A DNA stretch of 64,000 bases, taken from NCBI RefSeq assembly GCF_004352845.1, contig NZ_SJRX01000003.1, forward strand, positions 62,001 through 126,000, written 5' to 3'. The notes beneath the pieces are model-generated. The model was given only the letters and a program-made list of their open reading frames with translations, made no database searches and had not been told where the DNA came from. Source of the stretch: Luteimonas terricola (GTDB lineage: Bacteria > Pseudomonadota > Gammaproteobacteria > Xanthomonadales > Xanthomonadaceae). Position numbers and translations under genes: made by a program. Shown piece after piece: positions 17,607-26,746 of the stretch (position 1 is the first letter of the stretch; the number at the start of each line of letters is the position of its first letter).

Positions 17607-18170
17607 ATGAATGTGAAGCAGATTCCCCTCGTCGCGGCACTCGCACTCGCGCTGGGCACGCTGGCCCCCGGCTGCACACAAGACACTTCGTCGGCTGCGT
17701 CCGCTGCCTCGGACGCGACGGCAACGGCGCAGGCCGACCAGGCGGCCACCAGTGCCTCTGACGCGGCGGGTGCGCACGACGACGACCACCATGGCCACGA
17801 CACGGCGCACGCGGCCGGCGTGGATTTCCCGGTGCCCGACCACCACGTCCAGTGGGAGCCGGACGCGCCGCTGATCGAGGGCATGTCGCGGGTGCGCGCC
17901 GCCATCGGCAGCCTGGAGCAGGCCTCCGACGAAGCCACGATCCTGGCAGGAGCCGCCGAGGTCGATGCCGCCGTCGAATACATGTTCGAGAACTGCAGCC
18001 TGCCGGTCGAACCCGACGTCGCCCTGCACGCCGTGCTTGCCCGCTTTATGGCCGGTACCCAGGCGCTGCAGGCCGATCCGTCCGACGCCGCCCCCGTGCA
18101 TGACATGCACGGTGCCGTTGCCAATTACGAGGCGCTGTTCGACGATCCCAACGAAGGGGCGGGCTCCTGA
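17607..18170 (+). CDS. His-rich periplasmic lipoprotein, function unknown
   Basis: The N-terminus is a lipoprotein signal with lipobox LAPGC (Cys about residue 23), followed by an Ala/Ser/Thr linker and a metal-binding-like run HDDDHHGHDTAH. The rest is a compact acidic helical domain (HHVQWEPDAPLIEGMSRVRAAIGSLEQ, then VEYMFENCSLPVEPDVALHAVL). Such histidine clusters suggest copper or zinc buffering in the periplasm. Start ATG 17607 follows ACACGGAGCC. It probably works with the barrel protein encoded 120 bp downstream, but that is only proximity. Confidence 0.6.
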   Translation: MNVKQIPLVAALALALGTLAPGCTQDTSSAASAASDATATAQADQAATSASDAAGAHDDDHHGHDTAHAAGVDFPVPDHHVQWEPDAPLIEGMSRVRAAIGSLEQASDEATILAGAAEVDAAVEYMFENCSLPVEPDVALHAVLARFMAGTQALQADPSDAAPVHDMHGAVANYEALFDDPNEGAGS

Positions 18171-18183
18171 CCACCCCTTGCGG

Positions 18184-18197
18184 TTGATCTGGGTCAA
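18184..18197 (+). promoter_or_regulatory. Candidate FNR/Anr-type box
   Basis: TTGATCTGGGTCAA differs at one position from the FNR/Anr consensus TTGAT-N4-ATCAA. It lies 94 bp upstream of the barrel gene ATG, a spacing compatible with class II activation if the leader is about 60 bases. No clear -10 was seen at the predicted position. Confidence 0.4.
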
Positions 18198-18290
18198 AGA
18201 CGCACATGTTTACGGCGCGCAAAGTCTCCACGACGATCAGGCGCAGTCGATAACCCGCCACCTGCGCCTCCCGACCCGGAGGCCAAACCC

Positions 18291-19454
18291 ATGCGTACCC
18301 GGCGAGCCCTGCCTGCCCGACGGCCCTACCCCTTCGCGTGGCTCGCCGTCACGCTGCTCGCACTGGTGACGGCCGACGCGACTGCGGCAGATGCCTGGAA
18401 GACCAGCGGCGATATGCGCTTCGGCTACGTCGCCTCGGAGACCCGCAGCCGCAGCGGCACCGAATCGGATGCCGACAGCCTGCGCGCCCGCCTCCGCTTC
18501 CGCCTGCAGGGCGAGCTGGGCGGCGGCTGGCACTTCAGCGGCCGGGTCGCCGCCCGGCTCGACGGCGACCAGGACAGCGAGGAGTTCTGGATGCGCACCT
18601 GGGCGCCGGGTCCGGCGGGCCTGGAGAACGGCCAGGGCACGATCGACGAGGCCTGGCTGGAATACCGCCCGGCCGAGGCGCCATGGAGCGTTCGCGTCGG
18701 CCGCTTCCAGGCCGCATGGGGCCTGGACGACGTGATGAAGAAGTCGCTGGACCAGAACGACAGCACCAACTTCGACGTCACCTGGACCGATGGCGCCTGG
18801 CTGCAGTGGCGCCCCGGCGACGACTGGACCACCCACCTGGTCCTGCGCCACAACGACCGCCGCGGCCCGACCGGCACCCTGCGCCGGCCGCTGGAGTTCA
18901 GCGACAGCGGCTCGCGCCTGGGCATGCTGGCCGTCCTCGAATCCAAGACGCCGATCGGACCGCTGATCCAGCGTGTGGTCACGGTCAACTGGCTCCCGTC
19001 CGCGCTGCATCCCTACGGCGTCGCCGATGCCCGGACGGAGGACTACTTCGCCGTGACCGCCAAGGCCACCGCCCAGTGGCGACTTGGCGACGGCGAAACC
19101 AGGCTGCGGCTCGGCGGCGAACTCGGCTATGCCCCCAACACTCCGCGTCGGGAAGCCATGAACTCCGGCAGCGGCAGTTCGGATTCGCTGTCCTGGCAGG
19201 CGTCGCTCAACTTCATGGACATCCTGCCGGGGCACAACTTCGGCATCGTCTACGGCCGCGTCGCCGACGGCTGGCTGCTGTCGAGTGACTTCCGCCCGAA
19301 CGACGAACTGATCGAGGCGCGCTGGGTGTGGCAGGCGACACAGGCCTGGCAGCTGGACGCGCGCCTGCGGCGGCGCAAGGAAATCGACCTCCCCGCCGCC
19401 GCCGGTCCACGCCGGGATGACGATCTGTACGTGCGCGCCACCTGGAGGTTTTGA
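18291..19454 (+). CDS. Outer-membrane beta-barrel protein
   Basis: The 387-residue protein has an Arg-rich start and a signal peptide ending near ADATAADA (about residue 33). The body alternates amphipathic strands with Gly/Arg/Trp, such as MRFGYVASETRSRSGTESD, LRARLRFRLQGELGGGWHFSGRV, YRPAEAPWSVRVGRFQAAWGL and LEARWVWQATQAWQLDARLR-like text, and it ends in ATWRF with a terminal Phe, the BamA recognition signal. It looks like a 14- to 16-strand porin-like barrel with no recognised specificity. It is downstream of a candidate Anr box and upstream of the truncated ferric-reductase-like gene; a respiratory or metal-uptake link is possible. Confidence 0.7.
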   Translation: MRTRRALPARRPYPFAWLAVTLLALVTADATAADAWKTSGDMRFGYVASETRSRSGTESDADSLRARLRFRLQGELGGGWHFSGRVAARLDGDQDSEEFWMRTWAPGPAGLENGQGTIDEAWLEYRPAEAPWSVRVGRFQAAWGLDDVMKKSLDQNDSTNFDVTWTDGAWLQWRPGDDWTTHLVLRHNDRRGPTGTLRRPLEFSDSGSRLGMLAVLESKTPIGPLIQRVVTVNWLPSALHPYGVADARTEDYFAVTAKATAQWRLGDGETRLRLGGELGYAPNTPRREAMNSGSGSSDSLSWQASLNFMDILPGHNFGIVYGRVADGWLLSSDFRPNDELIEARWVWQATQAWQLDARLRRRKEIDLPAAAGPRRDDDLYVRATWRF

Positions 19455-19488
19455 GTGATCCCTTCACGGCTATTCGCAACGGTGCCTC

Positions 19489-19971
19489 ATGCGTAAGCTG
19501 AGGCATGTGTTTGCCGGAGCCGTGGTGCTCCTGGTGGTCCTGTGGCTCATCGCGGAGCCCACGATCTTTCGGTCAACCACCTTCTTCGGGCTGCGCACCA
19601 CCATGCTGCAGCTGACCGGCGTGGTTGCGATGGGCTGCATGGGTTTTGCCATGGTGCTGGCGCTTCGGCCCATGTGGCCGCAGGCCTGGCTGGGCGGCCT
19701 CGACAAGATGTATCGCCTGCACAAATGGCTCGGTATCGCCGCGCTAGTCACCTCCCTCCTCCACTGGTTGTGGGCGAAGGGGCCGAAATGGGCCGTAGGC
19801 TGGGGATGGTTGGAGCGGCCGGCGCGCGGCGAACGGGCCGGACCCGGAAACTCGGTCGCCGACTGGTTGTCCGACCAGCGCGGACTGGCCGAAAGCATTG
19901 GCGAATGGACCTTCTACGCCGTCGTCGTGCTGATCCTGCTGGCGCTGATTGAATCGCCCCGGGTTTCGTAG
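19489..19971 (+). pseudogene. Ferric-reductase-like transmembrane gene truncated by IS3-family element
   Basis: Residues 1-153 contain four to five transmembrane helices typical of the ferric-reductase/NOX heme-binding domain (LLVVLWLIAEPTI; LQLTGVVAMGCMGFAMVLAL; RLHKWLGIAALVTSLLHWL with paired His). The FAD- and NAD-binding half, about 250 residues, is missing. The frame runs into the inverted repeat of the IS at 19950 and stops at 19971 (ESPRVS). The remainder of the gene is not found after the IS ends at 21180, so the insertion was followed by a deletion. Four intact upstream genes suggest this was the end of a native operon. Confidence 0.75.
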
Positions 19972-19975
19972 ACAC

Positions 19976-20830
19976 CTACAAGCCTGAATGTCCCGCCTGC
20001 CGTTCGAACTCTACCGGAGACCGTCCTCCATTGGATCCGTGCCGGCGCTTGGGGTTGTAGAACATCTCGATGTAGTCGAACACGTCGCTGCGCGCCGTGG
20101 CCCGATCCGGGTAGGTCCGCCGCTTGATCCGCTCCCGTTTGAGCAACTGGAAGAAGCTCTCCGCCACGGCATTGTCGTGGCAGTTTCCGCGACGGCTCAT
20201 GCTGCAGACGATGCCGTGGGCCCTCAGGAACGCCTGCCATTCTCCACCCGTGAACTGGCTCCCCTGGTCGGAGTGCAGCATCAGCCCCGGAGCCGGCTTG
20301 CGCCGCCATACCGCCGCCAGTAAGGCCTGCAGCACCAGATCGGCCTGCATCCGGCCCTGCATCGCCCAGCCGACCACCTGACGCGAGTACAGGTCCAGCA
20401 CCACGGCCAGGTACAGCCAGCCCTCGTGGGTCCGGATGTAGGTGATGTCGGTGACCCAGTGCGTGTTCGGTGCCGGAGCGTCGAACTGGCGATCCAGGTG
20501 GTTCGGAGCCACCGTCGACGGCTTCCCGCCTCCATGCTGTGGGCGCCGACCATAGCCCACCTGCGCCTGCAGACCTTCGGCCCTCATCAACCGGGCCACC
20601 CGGTGCTTGCCGCACGATTCGCCCAGGTCGCGCAGATCGTCGGTGACTTTCCTGTAGCCGTACACCGTGCCGCTCTCCAGCCATGCCTGCTTGATCAGGC
20701 CCAGAAGACGCTGATCTTCCGTGGCCCGTGCGCTTTGTGGCTGGCGGCGCCACGCGTAGAAGCCGCTGCGCTGCACCCCCAGAACCCGGCACATGCTGGT
20801 CACGCGGAACTCCTCCTGGTGCGCTTGCAT
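19976..20830 (-). CDS. IS3-family transposase OrfB (DDE integrase domain)
   Basis: The 284-residue frame begins with an HTH_21-like region (MCRVLGVQRSGFYAWRR) and carries the rve DDE core: WVTDITYI (first Asp), LHSDQGSQF (second Asp) and NAVAESFF (Glu). It is normally made as an OrfAB fusion by -1 frameshifting at AAAAAAG (CCTAAAAAAGGCC on the minus strand, about 20874-20886) within orfA; the separate ATG at 20830 is a secondary start at best. All catalytic residues are present. Confidence 0.9.
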   Translation of the reverse strand: MQAHQEEFRVTSMCRVLGVQRSGFYAWRRQPQSARATEDQRLLGLIKQAWLESGTVYGYRKVTDDLRDLGESCGKHRVARLMRAEGLQAQVGYGRRPQHGGGKPSTVAPNHLDRQFDAPAPNTHWVTDITYIRTHEGWLYLAVVLDLYSRQVVGWAMQGRMQADLVLQALLAAVWRRKPAPGLMLHSDQGSQFTGGEWQAFLRAHGIVCSMSRRGNCHDNAVAESFFQLLKRERIKRRTYPDRATARSDVFDYIEMFYNPKRRHGSNGGRSPVEFERQAGHSGL

Positions 20831-20847
20831 GAACGCGTCCTTCGCCC

Positions 20848-21123
20848 TTACCCCTTGGCAAAGTACGCCGCGGCCTTTTTTAGGATGTCGCGCTCCTCGG
20901 TCACCCGCCGCAGCTCGGCCTGCAGCCGTCGAACCTCGGCGGCCTGGTCGGCTTCGGCCCGACGTACCTCAGGCTGCTTGCGGCGCTCGCGGACCCACGT
21001 GTACAGGGACTCCGCCCCCACCCCAAGCCGCATCGCCACCTCGCGTGTCGGCAAACCATGCTCGATGACCTGCTTGGCCGCCTCCGCCTTGAACTCTTCC
21101 GTATATCGCTTGCGCATACACAC
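20848..21123 (-). CDS. IS3-family OrfA (helix-turn-helix protein)
   Basis: The 91-residue protein matches the HTH_Tnp_1 family: KRYTEEFKAEAAKQVIEHG, LPTREVAMRLGVGAESLYTWV, then a leucine-zipper-like end with VRRLQAELRRVTEERDILKKAAAYFAKG. It binds the IS ends. The slippery AAAAAAG encoding LKK near the C-terminus is the expected site of the frameshift into orfB. Confidence 0.9.
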   Translation of the reverse strand: MCMRKRYTEEFKAEAAKQVIEHGLPTREVAMRLGVGAESLYTWVRERRKQPEVRRAEADQAAEVRRLQAELRRVTEERDILKKAAAYFAKG

Positions 21124-21297
21124 CTCCTCAGTTGCCGTAATGTACGGCTTGGAGATGTCTAGTGAACCCGGGGCGATTCATTTTGGCTACTCAGTAGATC
21201 CGGTACAAGTAACTACTCGCTAGGCCTAACAGCCTGATTTATCAGTGATTGTCATGTTGCAGCGCTACTGACTCCGGCTCCAGCTCGCCGATGTCAC

Positions 21298-21671
21298 GCG
21301 TCTAAGCGCGGCCTGCCTGAGGTGATCCGCACCGACAACGGCAAGGAGTTCTGCGGCAAGGCCATGCTCGAGTGGGCTCACAACCGTGGCGTCGCCCTGC
21401 GCCTGATCGAGCCGGGCAAGCCGAACCAGAACGCCTACGTCGAGAGCTTCAACGGCCGCCTGCGCGACGAATGCCTCAACGAGCACTGGTTCACCAGCCT
21501 GCTGCACGCCCGCACGGTCATCGAAACCTGGCGCCGCGAATACAACGAAGAACGGCCAAAGAACGCGCTCGACGGGCTGACCCCAGAAGCCTATGCCAAA
21601 ACCCTGGCCAGCTCGGATACCCTAACCACGGACTCTAAAGCCGACCGCTACTGAAGGCGGGGGGACGTCGA
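21298..21671 (+). pseudogene. Remnant of a second IS3-family transposase
   Basis: Only the C-terminal third of OrfB survives: [17 protein letters not shown] (second Asp), [16 protein letters not shown] (Glu), [19 protein letters not shown], with stop at 21654. After the stop, GGCGGGGGGACGTCG resembles the right end of IS407-group elements. The 5' part is lost in the 117 bp after the first IS, where nothing else is recognisable. It is a different IS from the complete one: orientation and sequence do not match. Confidence 0.8.
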
Positions 21672-21753
21672 ACGCGGGCGCCCTGATCGTCGGCTCGAAA
21701 TTTTCCACGCCTCAAGCATGACTGAAGGATCCGTCATGCAAATGGGCGTCGCC

Positions 21754-21780
21754 CCTACCCCCGATAACCGGCCCTAATCC
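21754..21780 (+). repeat. Intergenic 26-bp motif, copy 3 (before CDF gene)
   Basis: CCTACCCCCGATAA, five bases, then CCTAATC, identical at conserved positions to copies 2 and 4. It lies in the 386-bp gap between the IS remnant and the cation exporter gene at 22058. The rest of the gap shows no gene; the last 60 bp presumably hold the promoter of the CDF gene. Confidence 0.55.
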
Positions 21781-22057
21781 GCGCGCTCAGGCGAACACCC
21801 GCTTCGGGCAAGCAAACAGCCAACCTCGCTCAACGCAGGACGGCTGGCTAGGGGCTTGCTGTGCCCTTCTCATCGTGTGAATCTGATGCCTGCCAGCCTA
21901 TGCGCGCTCCGCTTAGGATCGACCGGCGCGCAAGCGGTGCCGACCCGCGCCGGAACGACGACGCCTGCTGCGGGCGGTCGAGGTTCTGAGCGGACCTGCC
22001 GACTGCGCGACATGCGCCGGCTGGCCCGGCCCGCGGTCGCAGCGGACAATAGTCCCC

Positions 22058-22978
22058 ATGAAACCCCATGACAGACCGGCCGAAGCCACGCCGGACCTGA
22101 GGAAGTACGCGTGGCTGGCGATCGTGACGGCGGTGCTGACGGTGCTGCTCAAGGGCAGTGCCTGGGCGATCACCGGCTCGGTGGGCCTGCTGTCGGACGC
22201 CGCCGAATCGATGGTCAACCTCGTGGCCGCCATCGTGGCTCTGGTCTCGCTGACCATCGCCGCCCAGCCGGCCGACGACGACCACCACTTCGGCCACAGC
22301 AAGGCGGAGTATTTCTCCGCCGCGCTGGAAGGGATCATGATCTTCGTCGCCGCGGCCTCGATCATCTACTTGGGCATCGATCGCCTGCTCAATCCGCGGC
22401 CACTGGGAGCGCTCGGCATCGGCCTCGCCATTTCGATCGTGGCCGCCGTCCTCAACGGTGTCGTCGGGCGGATCCTGATCCAGGTCGGCACCGAGCACCG
22501 CTCCATCACCCTGCGCGCCGACGGCAAGCATCTGATGGCCGACGTGTACACCTCGGTCGGGGTCGTGGTGGGCCTGGGGCTGGCGTGGCTGACGGGCTGG
22601 GACTGGCTGGATCCGGTGATCGCGATCCTGGTGGGCGTCAACATCCTGGTTGTCGGCTACCGGCTGATGTCCGAATCCGCCTCCGGCCTGATGGACGCGA
22701 CCCTGTCCCCCGAGGACAACGCCCGGATCCAGGCCATCCTGGACGCGCACGCCGAACCGGGCCGGATCGAGTTCCACGCCGTGCGGACCCGCGAATCGGG
22801 GGCCCGCCAGTTCATGGAGATGCACATGCTGGTGCCCGGCGACTGGACCGTCTTGCGCGGGCATGACGCCATGGAAGACCTGGTGGAGAAGATCGTGGCG
22901 GAGTTCCCGGCCATGCGCGTGACCGGGCACCTGGAGCCGGTCTCTGATCCCCGCAGCTACGAAGACATGGCCCTGTAG
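22058..22978 (+). CDS. Cation diffusion facilitator (CzcD/FieF-type) exporter
   Basis: The 306-residue inner-membrane protein has six helices and the CDF metal-site motifs: LSDAAESMVNL in TM2 and KHLMADVYTSVGV in TM5 (HxxxD), with the His-rich HHFGHSKAEYFSA loop between TM2 and TM3. The C-terminal 90 residues form the cytoplasmic ferredoxin-like domain (RIEFHAVRTRESGARQFMEMHMLVPG). It exchanges cytoplasmic Zn(II), Fe(II) or Cd(II) for protons; which metal cannot be told. ATG 22058 follows a weak GC-rich leader. It opens the metal-resistance block. Confidence 0.92.
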   Translation: MKPHDRPAEATPDLRKYAWLAIVTAVLTVLLKGSAWAITGSVGLLSDAAESMVNLVAAIVALVSLTIAAQPADDDHHFGHSKAEYFSAALEGIMIFVAAASIIYLGIDRLLNPRPLGALGIGLAISIVAAVLNGVVGRILIQVGTEHRSITLRADGKHLMADVYTSVGVVVGLGLAWLTGWDWLDPVIAILVGVNILVVGYRLMSESASGLMDATLSPEDNARIQAILDAHAEPGRIEFHAVRTRESGARQFMEMHMLVPGDWTVLRGHDAMEDLVEKIVAEFPAMRVTGHLEPVSDPRSYEDMAL

Positions 22979-23108
22979 CCGAAAAACTGCTGCAGGCGCG
23001 TTGGGCTAGGCAGGCGACGAAGGGCTGGGGGCTCGATATTCGAGCTGCGTCCCGTGCGGTTGTCGCTGCGTTCATCCGGCGTTTATATCCGCACGTATAC
23101 TAGGGCGC

Positions 23109-23534
23109 ATGCCTTTCCGCGCGCTCATGATGCGGTTGTTCCTGATCGTTGCCTTGCTGGCGAACGGTCCGGGCATCGCTGGCGCGTCCATGCACATGGA
23201 GCACGTGCGCGACTCCCTGGGCGACGCGACCTACGCGACCACGGCGTCGACAGCAGCCGAGGCCATGGCTGCCTGCCACGGGGCCTCAGCGGCTGCTCCG
23301 GGGGCCGATGATCACCATTACCCCAAGGCCGCTGACCATGCCGGTGCAGCATCGCCGTTGGACGACTGCTGTCAGTCAGGCGATTGCGATGCGTGCATGC
23401 ACCATTGCTCCGCGGCACTTGCCGGGTCGGCACTCGCCGACTTCACCGTCCGGTACCGGCAGACCGCCGAACCCTTCCTGTCGGTTCACGCGTCCGCGGC
23501 TCTGAGAAATCTCTTCCGACCTCCGATCGGCTAA
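23109..23534 (+). CDS. copL: CopL-family metal-binding regulatory protein (cluster 1)
   Basis: The 141-residue secreted protein has a signal peptide (FLIVALLANGPGIAGA) and a Cys/His-rich centre, DDCCQSGDCDACMHHCSAAL, flanked by MHMEH and DDHHYPK. It ends with LRNLFRPPIG, the same short tail style as the second CopL (RPPIA). In Xanthomonas, CopL lies just before copA-copB and is needed for copper-inducible expression. Here it is 103 bp before copA. Start may be 23109 or the in-frame ATG at 23127. Confidence 0.85.
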   Translation: MPFRALMMRLFLIVALLANGPGIAGASMHMEHVRDSLGDATYATTASTAAEAMAACHGASAAAPGADDHHYPKAADHAGAASPLDDCCQSGDCDACMHHCSAALAGSALADFTVRYRQTAEPFLSVHASAALRNLFRPPIG

Positions 23535-23637
23535 GTGTCCCTGCGCGCCTCCCGAGGCGCTGATGGATCCTGTCCGCTGCTCCGCACTGACAGGATAACG
23601 CTCGTCCCGCGAGCCTTCGACCTTTCCCGGAGTTCCC

Positions 23638-25476
23638 ATGTCATCCGATTCTTTCGGCCGTGCCGAGGGGCTGTCTGCCCCGTCGCGCCGCCGCTTCGTC
23701 CAGGGCCTTGCTGTTGGCGGGGCCGTCGCAACCTTGGGTCTGTGGCCCCGTTCCAGCTGGGCCGTCAAGGCCGAGGGCCTGCCCAACGTGCTCTCGGGCA
23801 CCGACTTCGATCTGACCATCGGCGAGACGCCGATGAACTTCACCGGCGCCACGCGCCCCGCGATCACGGTCAACGGATCCGTTCCGGCGCCGCTGCTGCG
23901 CTGGCGCGAGGGCACGACCGTCAACCTGCGGGTCCGCAATGCCCTGCCCCCCGGTTCCATCCATGGCAACCAGACATCGATCCACTGGCACGGCATCCTG
24001 CTGCCGGCCAACATGGATGGTGTACCCGGGCTGAGCTTCGACGGCATCAACCGCGGCGAGGCCTACCAGTACCGCTTCAACGTGGTGCAGGGCGGCACCT
24101 ACTGGTACCACAGCCACTCCGGCTTCCAGGAGCAGGCCGGCCTGTATGGGCCGCTGGTGATCGAGCCGCTCGAGCCCGAACCTTTCGCCTATGACCGCGA
24201 TTACGTGGTCATGCTGTCGGACTGGACCGACCTGGACCCACGCCACCTGTTCGCCAGGCTCAAGAAGCGGTCGGATTTCGACAATTACGCCAAGCAGACG
24301 GTCGGCGACTTCTTCGACGACGTGAAGCAGCACGGCTGGGCCCCCACGGTCGAAGACCGCAAGATGTGGGCGGGTGCGATGCGGATGACGCCGACCGACC
24401 TGTCGGACGTCAATGGCAACACCTACACCTTCCTCATGAACGGCACGACCTCGCTCGGCAACTGGACCGGCCTCTTCCGGTCTGGTGAGAAGGTCCGCCT
24501 TCGCTTCATCAACGGCTCCGCGATGACGCACTTCGACGTGCGCATCCCGGGTCTGAAGATGACGGTGGTCGCGGCCGACGGCCAGTACGTGCATCCGGTC
24601 ACGGTTGACGAATTCCGCATTGCCACCGCCGAGACCTTCGACGTCATCGTCGAACCCACCGGGCAGGATGCGTTCACCATCTTCGCGCAGGACCTGGGGC
24701 GCACCGGCTACATCAGCGGCACCCTCGCTGTCCGAGACGGTTTGCGTGCGCCTGTGCCCGACGTCGGTCCCAAGCCGCTCCTTACCATGGACGACATGGG
24801 CCACGGCGGCATGGGCGGCGGCGGTCACGACATGTCCTCGATGTCTAGCTCAATGGCTGGGATGGACCACAGCGGCCACGACATGTCGTCGATGGCCGGA
24901 AGCGCAATGGCCGGCGGAAGCATGGCAGGCATGGATCACGGCGCCGGCGGAATGCAGCAGCACCCGGCCACCGAGACCGGCAACCCGCTCGTCGACATGC
25001 AGACAATGACACCCGCGCCCAAGCTGGACGATCCGGGCATTGGCCTGCGCGACAACGGCCGACGCGTGCTGACCTACGCCGATCTGCGCAGCACGTTCCG
25101 CGACCCGGACGGCCGCGAACCCGGCCGCACGGTCGAGCTGCACCTCACCGGCCACATGGAGCGCTTCGCCTGGTCGTTCGACGGACTGAAGTTCGCCGAC
25201 GCAGAGCCCCTGCGGCTGAACTATGGCGAGCGCATGCGGATCGTGCTGGTCAACGACACGATGATGTCGCACCCGATCCACCTCCACGGCCTGTGGAGCG
25301 ACCTCGAGGACGAGTCCGGCAACTTCATGGTGCGCAAGCACACCATCGACATGCCGCCAGGCACCAAGCGCAGCTACCGGGTGCGCGCCGATGCGCTCGG
25401 CCGCTGGGCCTACCACTGCCACCTGCTCTACCACATGGAAGCCGGCATGTTCCGCGAAGTGCGGGTGGAGGAATGA
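23638..25476 (+). CDS. copA: Copper resistance multicopper oxidase CopA (cluster 1)
   Basis: The 612-residue periplasmic protein has a twin-arginine signal (SRRRFVQGLAVGG). Cupredoxin copper ligands appear as HWHGILLPANMDG, YWYHSHSGFQEQ, HPIHLHGLW and HCHLLYHMEAGM, which supply types 1, 2 and 3 copper. Between about residues 380 and 440 is a Met/His-rich insertion (repeats of MDHSGHDM, MAGMDH) that binds extra Cu(I). CopA oxidises Cu(I) to the less toxic Cu(II) and sequesters it. Its stop overlaps copB (ATGA at 25473). ATG 23638 follows a CGGAG-like site. Confidence 0.95.
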   Translation: MSSDSFGRAEGLSAPSRRRFVQGLAVGGAVATLGLWPRSSWAVKAEGLPNVLSGTDFDLTIGETPMNFTGATRPAITVNGSVPAPLLRWREGTTVNLRVRNALPPGSIHGNQTSIHWHGILLPANMDGVPGLSFDGINRGEAYQYRFNVVQGGTYWYHSHSGFQEQAGLYGPLVIEPLEPEPFAYDRDYVVMLSDWTDLDPRHLFARLKKRSDFDNYAKQTVGDFFDDVKQHGWAPTVEDRKMWAGAMRMTPTDLSDVNGNTYTFLMNGTTSLGNWTGLFRSGEKVRLRFINGSAMTHFDVRIPGLKMTVVAADGQYVHPVTVDEFRIATAETFDVIVEPTGQDAFTIFAQDLGRTGYISGTLAVRDGLRAPVPDVGPKPLLTMDDMGHGGMGGGGHDMSSMSSSMAGMDHSGHDMSSMAGSAMAGGSMAGMDHGAGGMQQHPATETGNPLVDMQTMTPAPKLDDPGIGLRDNGRRVLTYADLRSTFRDPDGREPGRTVELHLTGHMERFAWSFDGLKFADAEPLRLNYGERMRIVLVNDTMMSHPIHLHGLWSDLEDESGNFMVRKHTIDMPPGTKRSYRVRADALGRWAYHCHLLYHMEAGMFREVRVEE

Positions 25477-26645
25477 ACGCCATGACCCTATCCCGCCGCA
25501 ACCCGCTCACCCTCGGCTTGGCCACCGCGCTGCTCCTCACTGCCGGTGTCGCGCCGGCGTGGGGCCAGGAGACAGATCACGCCTCGCACCATCCGGCAGC
25601 GAAGCCGACTGCCGCACAGTCGCAGGCCAAGCCGGTTGACCCACGCCCCAGCGACCATGCGCACCACGCAACCCCGTCAAAGCCACCGGCGGAACCGATG
25701 GAACATGGAACGCAGGATCACGGATCCATGGACCACGGAAACATGGACCACGGCGCCATGAAACAGGGGGCGGCGGACCCTGCCGGCAGCGATCACTCCA
25801 CGATGGACCATTCCTCGATGGATCACTCTGGAATGGATGGATCGAACATGGACCACTCGGGCATGGACCACGCTTCCATGGGCCACCAGGCAGGTGCCAG
25901 CCAGGATCTCCCGGCCACGGCCGAACCACACGAGCCTATTCCTGTCGTCACGCCGGCCGATCGTGCCGCAGCGTTCCAGGACCTCGACGAGCACCTGATG
26001 CACGGCGAATCGATCCACTCCTATTGGGCGCTTGATCGGCTTGAGGTGTGGGACGCGGATGAAGACGGCACCGGTGTGGCTTGGGAAGCGATGGGCTGGG
26101 TCGGCTCCGACTTGAACCGGCTCTGGCTGCGCAGCGAGGGCGAGCGCGTTGGTGGATCCACCGAGTCCGCCGACGTGGAGGTCCTATACGGCCGCGCCAT
26201 CGCCCGGTGGTGGGATGCGGTCGCCGGTGTCCGCCATGACTTTGGCTTTGATGGCGGCTCGTCCCGCACCTACGCGGCGCTCGGCGTGATCGGTCTGGCA
26301 CCGTACATGTTCGAAGTCTCAGCCACGGCGTACCTGGGCGAGTCCGGCCAGGTGGGGATCGGGGCGGAAGCCGAGTACGAAATGTTGTTCACCAATCGAC
26401 TGATCGGCCAGTGGCTGGTCGAAGGTGAGGCCTGGAGCAAGGACGATCCCGAGGTCGGAATTGGCAGTGGGCTGAGCACGGTCGAGGCCGGGTTCCGCCT
26501 GCGCTACGAGTTCCATCGTCAATTCGCTCCCTATGTCGGGGTGGTCTGGGAGCGCGCCTACGGCGGAACGGCGGACCACCGTCGTGCGCAGTCCGGGGAC
26601 ATCGACGACACCCGGATCGTGGCCGGCGTTCGAATCTGGTTCTGA
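25473..26645 (+). CDS. copB: Outer-membrane copper resistance protein CopB (cluster 1)
   Basis: The 390-residue protein starts at ATG 25473, overlapping the copA stop. A signal peptide (GLATALLLTAGVAPAWG) is followed by a long Met/His-rich region, residues about 70-140, with eight to nine MDH-type repeats (SMDHGNMDHGAMK, SSMDHSGMDGSNMDHSGMDH). The C-terminal 220 residues form a CopB beta-barrel (YWALDRLEVWDADEDG, LWLRSEGERVGG, YEFHRQFAPYVGVVWER) ending in VRIWF with terminal Phe. CopB binds copper at the outer membrane with CopA. The repeat region is about twice as long as in the second cluster. Confidence 0.92.
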   Translation: MNAMTLSRRNPLTLGLATALLLTAGVAPAWGQETDHASHHPAAKPTAAQSQAKPVDPRPSDHAHHATPSKPPAEPMEHGTQDHGSMDHGNMDHGAMKQGAADPAGSDHSTMDHSSMDHSGMDGSNMDHSGMDHASMGHQAGASQDLPATAEPHEPIPVVTPADRAAAFQDLDEHLMHGESIHSYWALDRLEVWDADEDGTGVAWEAMGWVGSDLNRLWLRSEGERVGGSTESADVEVLYGRAIARWWDAVAGVRHDFGFDGGSSRTYAALGVIGLAPYMFEVSATAYLGESGQVGIGAEAEYEMLFTNRLIGQWLVEGEAWSKDDPEVGIGSGLSTVEAGFRLRYEFHRQFAPYVGVVWERAYGGTADHRRAQSGDIDDTRIVAGVRIWF

Positions 26646-26746
26646 CAGGCAACAGGACATTGAAACCCGACACACCCGAAGCACGCCCGGCTGATCGGCG
26701 TTTCCGCAGGCCAAGCACACAACCACTGACCCCCTGGAGTCCATGC

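Larger units (their letters stand above)
19950..21180 (-). mobile_element. Complete IS3-family insertion sequence, about 1.23 kb
   Basis: The ends are 28-bp imperfect inverted repeats beginning TGAATCGCCCCGGGTT, at 19950-19977 and, inverted, at 21153-21180. Between them lie orfA and orfB in the minus direction with a slippery A6G run in orfA. The flanking bases differ (GAT before, TTT after), so no target duplication remains. That indicates either deletion next to the element or recombination between copies. Both ends and both reading frames look intact, so it may still move. Confidence 0.9.

Noticed and set aside
25293-25472. Upstream extension of copB frame into copA
   Set aside because: The extension is an off-frame copy of copA; the signal peptide begins at 25473 with a classic ATGA overlap.
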